NCBI GenBank assembly: GCA_029218405.1
Contig: JAQXRG010000124.1
Span: 1-64,000, forward strand
Length of the DNA: 64,000 nucleotides
Reading direction: 5' to 3'
DNA from: Bacteroidales bacterium
Lineage (GTDB): Bacteria; Bacteroidota; Bacteroidia; Bacteroidales; Bacteroidaceae
Shown: positions 27,322-34,972 of the stretch, piece by piece
Layout: each line of letters begins with the position of its first letter
Numbering within the stretch: position 1 is the stretch's first letter
Position numbers and translations under genes: made by a program
The notes under the pieces: model-generated
Database searches by the model: none
Seen by the model: the letters and a program-made list of their open reading frames with translations, nothing else
What the model was told of the DNA's origin: nothing

Positions 27322-28398
27322 TCAGATGACCATCAGGGCGATGGCGGCGGCAACGGGCAGGGCCAGCAGGAGGAACCATACCAGGCTGCAGGTGAACATG
27401 AGCAGGGTGTAGCCGCAGCTTCTCCAACAGCCGATGCGGTAGAGCTGCCAGTTGTTGTAACAAAACAACAGGAAGATGCAGAAAGTCGGCAGGTCATACA
27501 GGTCGTCCACCTCTGCCTTCCCGTTGATGGGGACCGCCAGGATGCTGAGCAACAGTACCTGGCAGGCCATGAAGATTTGGATGAACACATGCTCCGTCAG
27601 GTTGTACCGCCGCCGGATGCTCCGTCCCCGGAACACGCACCAGGAAGCCAGGGCGAACAGCGGAACGGTGAGCAGGATGCTGAAGGCCTTGTTCCCTTTT
27701 ACCCAGCTTTCCAGTAGGTTCCAGACACGGGTCAGGTAAGGAGAGTGCTGGCAGTAGTCCCGGCATTTCTGCAGCCAGAAGGCGGAGGATGAGACAGTGG
27801 CTTTCTTCCGGAGGGTCGTGGAGTCGTTTGCTTCCTCCGCTTCCACTTTCCGGTCGATGACGGACAGCGTGTGCTGTAGCAGTTTCCGTTCAGTGTCCGT
27901 TTCGGCTTTGTCCAATTCCTCCTGCAGGTTCTTCCGCATCGTTTTCCATTCGATGGAGTCCTGGCCGGTCATGGGGCTCTCCTGTCGTTGCAAGGAGGAA
28001 GGGTCCACCAACTGTACGGTCATGAGATAAAGCGCCGCCAGCACGAAGAGCAGCTGGAACGGGCGGAAGTAGGTGGCGCGTTTCCCACGCAGGTAATCAT
28101 CGATGAAGTAACCGGGCCGGTAGAGGAGCTCCAGCAAAGTGCGGCCGAAGCCTTGGTCGATGTTGAAGAACCCGGAGGCGAAATTACGCAATACACTGGT
28201 GAAATGGTAGCGTTCTGTCTTCCGGTGCTGTCCGCACAGCGGGCAGTAGTTGCCCGTGAACACTGTTCCGCAGTTCAGACATCTACAGGCTGCTTCGGGA
28301 CCGGCGGCCGGACGTTGTCCCCGCACGAGCCGCACGCGGAACCGTCGGAGTGTCCTTCGGCAGACGGGGAACTTCTCTTCCTTCTTGTTGGCAGACAT
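27322..28398 (-). CDS. DUF3667 membrane protein with zinc ribbon
   Basis: A 358-residue protein. After a basic N-terminus, a zinc ribbon of two CxxC pairs (CLNCGTVF and CPLCGQ) lies at about residues 40-60, followed by the DUF3667 signature GFGRTLLELLYRPGYFIDDYL and a hydrophobic helix (FQLLFVLAALYLM). A charged coiled region of about 100 residues and four C-terminal transmembrane helices complete it. The ORF track starts 25 codons early; MSANKKEEKFPVC at 28398 follows a TACATTTG promoter. Function is unknown; the family is widespread in Bacteroidetes. Confidence 0.88.
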   Translation of the reverse strand: MSANKKEEKFPVCRRTLRRFRVRLVRGQRPAAGPEAACRCLNCGTVFTGNYCPLCGQHRKTERYHFTSVLRNFASGFFNIDQGFGRTLLELLYRPGYFIDDYLRGKRATYFRPFQLLFVLAALYLMTVQLVDPSSLQRQESPMTGQDSIEWKTMRKNLQEELDKAETDTERKLLQHTLSVIDRKVEAEEANDSTTLRKKATVSSSAFWLQKCRDYCQHSPYLTRVWNLLESWVKGNKAFSILLTVPLFALASWCVFRGRSIRRRYNLTEHVFIQIFMACQVLLLSILAVPINGKAEVDDLYDLPTFCIFLLFCYNNWQLYRIGCWRSCGYTLLMFTCSLVWFLLLALPVAAAIALMVI

Positions 28399-28416
28399 AA
28401 TCGTTCTTTTTGGGCG

Positions 28417-28424
28417 CAAATGTA
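28417..28424 (-). promoter_or_regulatory. Promoter -7 box of the DUF3667 gene
   Basis: TACATTTG on the minus strand with TTTG 20 nt upstream, 19 nt before the start codon. Confidence 0.6.
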
Positions 28425-28487
28425 ACGGATTACAACAGCTTCTGCAAATAAATGACGTGTTTATTGGGTGCATTGGTAGAGTTTTAT

Positions 28488-28495
28488 TACTTTTG
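28488..28495 (+). promoter_or_regulatory. Promoter -7 box of the serine acetyltransferase gene
   Basis: TACTTTTG, 29 nt upstream of the ATG at 28524, with a TTG about 21 nt further upstream. Confidence 0.55.
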
Positions 28496-28523
28496 CGCCC
28501 TCAATCAGCAACAAACAGAAAAT

Positions 28524-29420
28524 ATGAGTCCATTTGATTATACACATATCCTGACTTCAGCAGTGGAAGAGCTCTCCGACAGCCAGTCGTTCCGTGGGTT
28601 GTTCCACCGGCACAAGGAGGGCGTGTCCCTGCCTTCGGGGAAATCGTTACAGCGCATTGTGGAACTGTCGCGCGCCATCCTGTTCCCGGGTTATTTCGGC
28701 AACTCGACGGTCAACAACCAGACCATCGGCTACCATATCGGTGTGAATGTGGAAGAACTGTTCGGCCTTTTGACGGAGCAGATTCAAGCCGGGCTGTGTT
28801 TCGGTGCGGAGAACGCCGAGGACCGCGCGGACGAAGCGTTGCCTTGCCGTGATGAGGCGGCGCAGTTGGCGGCCCGTTTTGTGGCGGCCTTGCCGGAAAT
28901 GCGTCAGGTGCTGGCGACGGATGTGGAAGCCGCCTACTACGGCGATCCTGCCGCTACCTGTTTCGGGGAAATCATTTGCTGTTATCCCGTCATCCGGGCG
29001 GTGACCAACTACCGCATCGCCCACCAGCTGTATGAGCTGGACGTGCCGCTGATTCCGCGCATCATTACGGAGATGGCCCATTCGGAAGTGGGTATCGACA
29101 TCCATCCGGGTGCGAAGATTGGCCATCATTTCACCATCGACCATGGTACGGGTGTGGTGATTGGTGCTACCTGTATCATTGGTAATCATGTGAAACTGTA
29201 TCAGGGGGTGACCCTGGGCGCGAAGAGCTTCCCCTTAGACGATGAAGGAAACCCCATCAAGGGCATTCCCCGGCATCCCATCCTGGAGGATGACGTGATT
29301 GTCTATTCCAACGCCACCATCCTGGGACGCATCACCATCGGGAAGGGGGCGACCATCGGCGGCAACATCTGGGTGACCGAGAGCGTGCCTGCCGGTGCCC
29401 GCATCGTACAGCGGAAATAA
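28524..29420 (+). CDS. cysE: Serine O-acetyltransferase
   Basis: Acetylates L-serine with acetyl-CoA to O-acetylserine, the precursor of cysteine. The 298-residue protein has a helical N-terminal half and a C-terminal left-handed beta helix of hexapeptide repeats (VGIDIHPGAKIGHHFTID, GTGVVIGATCIIGNHVKLYQ in overlapping pieces), ending GGNIWVTESVPAGA as in EpsC-type serine acetyltransferases. The ORF track begins earlier at 28452, but the promoter lies inside that extension. The gene is solitary; no cysteine synthase is adjacent. Confidence 0.9.
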   Translation: MSPFDYTHILTSAVEELSDSQSFRGLFHRHKEGVSLPSGKSLQRIVELSRAILFPGYFGNSTVNNQTIGYHIGVNVEELFGLLTEQIQAGLCFGAENAEDRADEALPCRDEAAQLAARFVAALPEMRQVLATDVEAAYYGDPAATCFGEIICCYPVIRAVTNYRIAHQLYELDVPLIPRIITEMAHSEVGIDIHPGAKIGHHFTIDHGTGVVIGATCIIGNHVKLYQGVTLGAKSFPLDDEGNPIKGIPRHPILEDDVIVYSNATILGRITIGKGATIGGNIWVTESVPAGARIVQRK

Positions 29421-29424
29421 GCGG

Positions 29425-30234
29425 TCACCGCTCGATACACGTGAGGGGGTGGCGGTTCCCTTTGATGGAGGTGAGGAATGCTTTGGCAGAGCCGAAGTTC
29501 AGGTACATGTCCAAGCGTACGGGCAGGTGGTTCTGGTCATCCGTCACGTAGAACGTGATGACTTCTTCCTCCTTGTCGTGCTTGTATTCGACCAGCGAGA
29601 ACACCAGGCAGCGGTATTTCACGCCGTCCTCCGCCTTGTAGGTCTTCTTCCCCCGGTAGATGAGGGTCTGTTTCTCCACCGCCCGTCCGGTAGCCATGGA
29701 GAAGCGGATTTGGGTGCCAGGCTGGTAATGGGTAGGGTCGTACGAACGGGCCTGCAGCAGGATGCTCAGCATGTCATAGACACATGTGGGGCTTTCATCG
29801 TGATAGGTCTTGGTCTCTCCGTTAACGGTCCGCTGCTGGTCCACGATGCATTTCCCGCCCTGGTAGCCGAAGCTCACCTCGTCAATGCTGTACCGTTTCC
29901 CTTCCTCGGCGCTCTTGCGGAAGAACAGAGGCTCCAGGTCGCGGGTCGTGATGCAGGTCAGCGTGTCCCGCATCTTGAAGAAACGGTCGGCCTTCCGGTT
30001 GGTGTACGACTGCAGGTTGGTCTGGAAACACGGCCGGCCATTGTACGTCGTGGTGTCCACCGTCATCCGTGCCCATCCTACATTCACCCAGATAAACTTC
30101 CAGTTGAACTTGAGCTGGTAGTTCAGTTCCTCACCCGCCTGGAGGGCAGAGTTGTCCGCACCGCATTGCGCCCGCAAGGCCGTGCCTGCGAAGAGCAGGC
30201 ACAGGCAAACGAATAGCTTGTTGATGATGGTCAT
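29425..30234 (-). CDS. DUF3108 exported protein
   Basis: A 269-residue protein with a signal peptide (MTIINKLFVCLCLLFAGTALRA cut near AQC) and a beta-rich DUF3108 domain: QAGEELNYQLKFNWKF, VGWARMTVD and the C-terminal LPVRLDMYLNFGSAKAFL. DUF3108 proteins are periplasmic or outer-membrane associated with unknown function. The start overlaps the stop codon of the Ig-like lipoprotein gene by 4 nt, and that gene in turn overlaps or abuts the GH3-type gene, so the three are one translationally coupled unit. The ORF track extends upstream to 30405 in error. Confidence 0.88.
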   Translation of the reverse strand: MTIINKLFVCLCLLFAGTALRAQCGADNSALQAGEELNYQLKFNWKFIWVNVGWARMTVDTTTYNGRPCFQTNLQSYTNRKADRFFKMRDTLTCITTRDLEPLFFRKSAEEGKRYSIDEVSFGYQGGKCIVDQQRTVNGETKTYHDESPTCVYDMLSILLQARSYDPTHYQPGTQIRFSMATGRAVEKQTLIYRGKKTYKAEDGVKYRCLVFSLVEYKHDKEEEVITFYVTDDQNHLPVRLDMYLNFGSAKAFLTSIKGNRHPLTCIER

Positions 30235-32171
30235 TGGTCTGTTGTTTTCTTTCCCAACTTCTTGGCCCGTTCTTTGTTGCGGTCTTTCACCTTCTTGGCC
30301 TCGTCGGGTTTTTGTTTTTTCAGTTCGTCCAGCTTTTGCCGGTCCACAGGCAGGGCGTGCACGTCCCAGTCTTCCTCGAACTCGAAGTTCGCTTTCATCT
30401 CCCATACTTTATTATAATAGAAGACTTCCTCCGGCTGGCGTTTCTCTGCGTAACTGCCAGTGTCCCACTTGCCGTTGTTGTTCGTGTCGTTGAACAATCG
30501 GATGTAGTACTTGGTGCCTGCCTGTAGGAAGTAGAAGTCGCAGGTGCCGTCCGCTTTTACAGGTTCCTGACGCACTGTCGCGTCACTGCCGTTCAGCAGT
30601 TGCACAATGGCATGTTCGCCGGCTCCCCGGATATTCAGATACAGGGTGCCATAGTCTTCCAGTGTCTTGACCTTGACGGTGTGCTCCGCCTTGTTGCTGG
30701 AGAGCCCGTAGATGCCTTGGAACGCCAGCGAGTCAATGCGCAGGCGGTATTCCTGTCCGGGTTTCCAAGCGGCCAGCACTTGGTAGCTGCGGTGCGCCGT
30801 CGAGTCTGCCTGGAACAAGAAGGGAATTTCGTTCCAAAGACTGTCGGCCTTCACTTCCATGTGGAGTGCTGCGGTATCTATCTGTGCCAAAGGCTCGTCG
30901 AACTGCAGCACGATGTTCTTCCCCAAATCGAGGGCGGACGGAGCATCTACCTTCATGGCGAGGTAGCGGGGCTCCGCTACTGCCAGGGTGTCGCCCTTCT
31001 TCTGCCGCTTCTTGCGCTCTTTTTCCTTTTTCTTCAGTTCCTCTTGCGCCAGTGCTAACCTCCGCTCCCGGGACACCTTGTTGATTAGGTCTAAGGTATC
31101 GGTCCGGGGGACCCGTTGTCCCAGCGAGTCAGTGGCTAAATAGGTCAGCTGGAACGAGAGCGTGTCCCGTTCGGCCAGGACAGTGTCCTTGACCCAATAC
31201 AGGATGCTGTCGTTGCGCAGGCTCGGCTCGACAATGAAGGCGTCCCGTTCGTCGAAGTTCAGTCCCTTCAGTAACGGCAGCGAATCGGCCTTGGCAGAAA
31301 AGCACAGCAAGAACTGGTTGGTTTTGGGGCGCTCGCTCTTGGTTAGGTACTGGTAGTCGTTCTCCTCCTTGAAAGCACGCAGCAGCAGGTCATCGGGCAG
31401 GAAACGGGTATAGTTCACGGTGATGATGGTGTCTATCTTTGTTGTGTCCAGTGCCGACCATACGGTGTCCTGGCGTACGGCTCCGGTCATCGAAGGAACC
31501 ACCAGCGAGTCCATCCAGGCGATGACTTCTGTCTTCGAGTCGAACAAGAAGTTCTGGTTGCCGTCCTTGAGCGCGTACAGCCGGTAGCTGCCCGGCGCAA
31601 TGCCCCGGATGGTAAACTTCCCCCGGCTGTCGGTGCGTGAGATACGCTCGAAAGGCAGACGGGTGAAGGCCGTGTCGTTCAGATTGCTGTGCAGTCCCAC
31701 CTGGATACCTTTGATGGGTTCCAGGTTCTCGGCGCTCAGTACGGTGCCCGACACTTCCATCGTGTCGATGTGCGAACCGGTCGAGAAGGAGTAAGTGAAC
31801 TGTCCCAACGGGTTGCCTTCGTTGTTGTCAACGATGGCATCCCCGAAATCGATGGTGTAGGTGGCGTCGGCTTTCAGCGAGTCCTCGAACGTGACCTGCA
31901 CGCGCCTGCCCACCGCCTTCACCTCGGGCGATACCATTTGTGGAGGCGAGATAATCACCTTTTCCGAAGGATTCTCCAGCTTGATGAACTCATCGAACTC
32001 GATGCTCACTTTCTTCCGTCGCACGTTGGTAGCTTGGGGCGAGGGTTCCGCCCGTACAAATCGTGGAGGGGTCTCGTCATACGGCCCTCCGTCAGGATTG
32101 CCGATGCTGGCGCAGGCATAAAGGCCGGCGATGATGATCAGGAGAAGCAGCAGTCTGGGTAGATATTTCAT
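30231..32171 (-). CDS. Ig-like domain lipoprotein
   Basis: A 646-residue lipoprotein: signal peptide MKYLPRLLLLLIIIAGLYAC with lipobox LYAC, then a bacterial Ig-like domain (Big_5 type; TPPRFVRAEPSPQATNVRRK then VSIEFDEFIKLENP and YTIDFGDAIVDNNEGNPL), a carboxypeptidase-like/SpaA-type segment (ISRTDSRGKFTIRGIAPGSY) and further beta domains. A very basic stretch EELKKKEKERKKRQKKGD lies near residue 390, unusual for an exported protein. I take the ATG at 32171; a GTG at 32186 that overlaps the previous stop codon (GTGA) would add five residues. The family is conserved in Bacteroidetes, with unknown function. Confidence 0.85.
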   Translation of the reverse strand: MKYLPRLLLLLIIIAGLYACASIGNPDGGPYDETPPRFVRAEPSPQATNVRRKKVSIEFDEFIKLENPSEKVIISPPQMVSPEVKAVGRRVQVTFEDSLKADATYTIDFGDAIVDNNEGNPLGQFTYSFSTGSHIDTMEVSGTVLSAENLEPIKGIQVGLHSNLNDTAFTRLPFERISRTDSRGKFTIRGIAPGSYRLYALKDGNQNFLFDSKTEVIAWMDSLVVPSMTGAVRQDTVWSALDTTKIDTIITVNYTRFLPDDLLLRAFKEENDYQYLTKSERPKTNQFLLCFSAKADSLPLLKGLNFDERDAFIVEPSLRNDSILYWVKDTVLAERDTLSFQLTYLATDSLGQRVPRTDTLDLINKVSRERRLALAQEELKKKEKERKKRQKKGDTLAVAEPRYLAMKVDAPSALDLGKNIVLQFDEPLAQIDTAALHMEVKADSLWNEIPFLFQADSTAHRSYQVLAAWKPGQEYRLRIDSLAFQGIYGLSSNKAEHTVKVKTLEDYGTLYLNIRGAGEHAIVQLLNGSDATVRQEPVKADGTCDFYFLQAGTKYYIRLFNDTNNNGKWDTGSYAEKRQPEEVFYYNKVWEMKANFEFEEDWDVHALPVDRQKLDELKKQKPDEAKKVKDRNKERAKKLGKKTTDQ

Positions 32172-32182
32172 GGCTCTTGGGT

Positions 32183-33688
32183 TCACTTGTTCAGTTTCAG
32201 CATTTCCTCTATCAAGTCACGGTTGTTGCTCAGGCGGGGCACTTTGTGCTGCCCGCCCAGCTTACCTTTCTGCTTGAGCCAGTCGTGGAACAGGTTCGGA
32301 CGGGCCACCACGATTTCCAGTTGCTGTAGCGTGATGTCCTTGTGGCGCTTGGCTTCGTAGTCGGAGTTGATGGACTGTAGGGCGGTGTCGAGCACTTGGC
32401 GGAACTTCTCCAGGTCATCGGGTGGGGTGCTGAATTCGATGAGCCACTGGTGCCGGCACTTGGCGTTCGCATCCATGAATACCGGAGCGGCGGAATAGTC
32501 GAGCACCTGCGCGCCTGTGGCGGCACAAGCCTGTGCCAGTCCCTTGTCCGCATTGTCCACCATCAGTTCCTCGCCGAAGGCATTGATGAACGACTTGGTG
32601 CGGCCGCTGATGATGAACTTGTAAGGATGCTTTTGGGTGAACTTCACCGTGTCGCCGATGATGTAGCGCCACAGTCCGCAGGAAGTGCTGATGACCAAGG
32701 CGTAATTGCGTCCCACTTCCACTCCCGTAAGGGGGACGATGTGCGGTTCGGGATGGTCCAGTTCTTCCAGCGGAATGAACTCGTAGAACACATCGTAGTC
32801 AATCATCAGTTCCATGGCCGGGTCCGTCAGGTCGTTCTGCAAGCCGAAAAAGCCTTCGCTGGCGTTGTAGGTCTCCATGTAGTGCATGTTCGGACTCTTG
32901 ATGAGCTGACGGTATTGCTCGCGGTAGGGGGTGAAGCAGACCCCTCCATGAAAGAACACCTCCAGGTGCGGCCACACTTCGTCGAGGGTCTTCGCTCCCG
33001 TCTTCTCCAGGATACGCTTGATGACGGCCAGCATCCAGGACGGCACGCCCGAAAGATTGGTTACTTTCTGACGGATGGTGGTGTCGGCGATGCGTTCCAC
33101 TTTCTCCTCGAACTCGCTGAGCAGGGCGATTTCCTTGCTGGGCACCCGTATCAGGTTGGCCAAGGGGTTGATGTTCTGGATAAGGATGGCGGACAGGTCG
33201 CCCACCAAGCTGTCCTTCACGTTGTAGTTGGGGCTGTGGCTGCCACCGAGAATGAGGGCCTTGCCCGAAAACAGGCGGCTGTCCGGGTTGGAGCGCAGGT
33301 AGAGAGCGACCGCGTCGGTGCCACCTTTGTAATGGATGTTCTTCAGGCCTTCCCGGCTCACCGGGATGAACTTGCTCTTGTCGTTGGTGGTCCCCGAGGA
33401 CTTGGCGTACCAGTTGACTTTTCCGGGCCACAATACATCGGCTTCTCCATGGCGCATGCGGTCCACATAGCCTTTGATGTCTTCGTATGTCTGGACAGGA
33501 ACCCTCCGGAAATCGCTGTACGATTTCATGGCTCCGTAATTATGCTGTTTGCCCCATTCGGTAGCGGCTGCACGTTGAATCAGCCGGTGGAAAACTTGTT
33601 CCTGGATTTCCTCCGCACGGGTGTCGTACAAATCGACCGCCTTCTGGCGGGGAACGAACAGTTTTCCGATGAGCTTTGTTGATACCAT
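32183..33688 (-). CDS. GH3 auxin-responsive promoter family protein (acyl-adenylating)
   Basis: A 501-residue member of the GH3 family, named after the plant GH3 acyl-acid amido synthetases of the ANL adenylate-forming superfamily (not glycoside hydrolase 3). Motifs include YAKSSGTTNDKSKFIPVS, the phosphate-binding loop; YNASEGFFGLQNDL; and YRYIIGDTVKF-like LWRYIIGDTVKF. In plants these join amino acids to acyl acids; bacterial substrates are unknown. A TACCTTTG box lies 30 nt upstream. It leads the unit with the Ig-like lipoprotein and DUF3108 protein, an association that suggests an envelope-linked role, but this is inference. Confidence 0.9.
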   Translation of the reverse strand: MVSTKLIGKLFVPRQKAVDLYDTRAEEIQEQVFHRLIQRAAATEWGKQHNYGAMKSYSDFRRVPVQTYEDIKGYVDRMRHGEADVLWPGKVNWYAKSSGTTNDKSKFIPVSREGLKNIHYKGGTDAVALYLRSNPDSRLFSGKALILGGSHSPNYNVKDSLVGDLSAILIQNINPLANLIRVPSKEIALLSEFEEKVERIADTTIRQKVTNLSGVPSWMLAVIKRILEKTGAKTLDEVWPHLEVFFHGGVCFTPYREQYRQLIKSPNMHYMETYNASEGFFGLQNDLTDPAMELMIDYDVFYEFIPLEELDHPEPHIVPLTGVEVGRNYALVISTSCGLWRYIIGDTVKFTQKHPYKFIISGRTKSFINAFGEELMVDNADKGLAQACAATGAQVLDYSAAPVFMDANAKCRHQWLIEFSTPPDDLEKFRQVLDTALQSINSDYEAKRHKDITLQQLEIVVARPNLFHDWLKQKGKLGGQHKVPRLSNNRDLIEEMLKLNK

Positions 33689-33717
33689 TTTCTTTCTTGT
33701 TTTAGATTTTTAGCGCA

Positions 33718-33725
33718 CAAAGGTA
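33718..33725 (-). promoter_or_regulatory. Promoter -7 box of the GH3-type/lipoprotein/DUF3108 unit
   Basis: TACCTTTG on the minus strand, 30 nt upstream of the start codon at 33688. Confidence 0.55.
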
Positions 33726-33835
33726 GGCTATTTATCGGTGAAAACGGGAGGGAAGCAATTATTTTTTTGCAGATTTCACAAATCTACGCTTTTTTCTTAT
33801 AACTTTACCACGTCTTGCAAAAACAGGAGGTAATC

Positions 33836-34849
33836 ATGAGAATAGGAATATTGACATCGGGTGGCGATTGCCCAGGCATCAATGCCACCATCAGGGGCGT
33901 ATGCAAAACGGCCATCAACCATTATGGAATGGAAGTGTATGGCATCCACAGCGGCTTCAGGGGACTGTTGGATGATGATATTGTTCCCTTGACAGAAGCA
34001 GACCTGACCGGACTGCTGAACATGGGAGGAACCATTTTGGGGACTTCCCGCGAGAAGCCTTTCAAGAAACGGGGCAACCCGGCATTGGCGAACGACAAGC
34101 CGTCCATGATGCTGAAGACCATTGAGCGGCATCAGCTGGACTGCATCGTGACCATCGGCGGCAATGGCACGCAGAAGACGGCCGCCAAGCTGGCGGATAT
34201 TGGGGTGAACGTGGTCAGTGTGCCCAAGACCATCGACAACGATGTGTGGGGCACTGACATCTCATTCGGTTTTGATTCGGCTGTCACCATCGCAACGGAC
34301 GCCATCGACCGCTTGCATTCGACCGCCAGTGCCCACCAGCGTGTCATGGTCATTGAAGTCATGGGGCACAAGGCCGGCTGGATTGCCTTGTATTCGGGCA
34401 TGGCCGGAGGAGGTGACATCATCCTGCTGCCGGAAATCCCTTTCGATATCCACCGTATCGGCGATACCATCATCAACCGGTTGAAGAAAGGCAAGCCTTA
34501 CTCGATTGTCGTAGTGGCGGAAGGCATTCCGACCCTGAACGGGAAGAAGGCGGCGCAATTCATCGCGGAAGAGATTGAGTATGAAACAGGGTTCGAGACC
34601 CGTGAGACCGTGTTAGGCTATATCCAGCGCGGTGGAAGCCCGACGGCGTATGACCGTAACCTGGCTACCCGTATGGGTGGGTATGCGACGGAACTGATCG
34701 CTACCGGCCAGTTCGGACGGATGGTGTCGTTGCAGGGCAACTCCATCACTTCCGTACCGCTGCAGGACGTGGCGGGTAAGCTGAAACTGGTGACGGAAGA
34801 ACATGACCTGATTATTCAGGGACGCCGCATGGGGGTCTGCTTCGGATGA
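33836..34849 (+). CDS. pfkA: 6-phosphofructokinase
   Basis: Phosphorylates fructose 6-phosphate at C1. The 337-residue protein starts MRIGILTSGGDCPGINA; the start at 33836 is supported by AGGAGG 7 nt upstream, an unusually good Shine-Dalgarno for this genome. In the active site, the E. coli GGDG (Asp103-Gly104) reads GGNG here: Asn110 replaces the magnesium-binding aspartate, while Gly111 is kept. PKTIDND has lysine (Lys131) where ATP enzymes of the E. coli type have Gly124, and the catalytic base Asp134 is present. Gly104 with Lys124 is the pattern of a distinct PFK clade, so the phosphoryl donor (ATP or pyrophosphate) is not certain from sequence. Confidence 0.9.
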   Translation: MRIGILTSGGDCPGINATIRGVCKTAINHYGMEVYGIHSGFRGLLDDDIVPLTEADLTGLLNMGGTILGTSREKPFKKRGNPALANDKPSMMLKTIERHQLDCIVTIGGNGTQKTAAKLADIGVNVVSVPKTIDNDVWGTDISFGFDSAVTIATDAIDRLHSTASAHQRVMVIEVMGHKAGWIALYSGMAGGGDIILLPEIPFDIHRIGDTIINRLKKGKPYSIVVVAEGIPTLNGKKAAQFIAEEIEYETGFETRETVLGYIQRGGSPTAYDRNLATRMGGYATELIATGQFGRMVSLQGNSITSVPLQDVAGKLKLVTEEHDLIIQGRRMGVCFG

Positions 34850-34883
34850 CCGGGGAAGGACGATGGTCGCCCATTCCTACACA

Positions 34884-34928
34884 AATGACCACAGGCCCCT
34901 TTTTCTCTGAAGGGGGCCTGTGGTCATT
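34884..34928. terminator. Strong bidirectional terminator after pfkA
   Basis: AATGACCACAGGCCCCT pairs with AGGGGGCCTGTGGTCATT (one bulge) around TTTTCTCTGA, between the convergent pfkA and M3 peptidase genes. Confidence 0.8.
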
Positions 34929-34972
34929 GTGTGGAGTCGGCAAGCGTCCGTGCGCTGCTTGTGAGTGGGCTT

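Noticed and set aside
32183-33688. Glycoside hydrolase family 3
   Set aside because: The name GH3 here refers to the plant auxin-responsive acyl-adenylating family; the motifs are SSGTTNDKSK and YIIGDTVKF, not those of a hydrolase.
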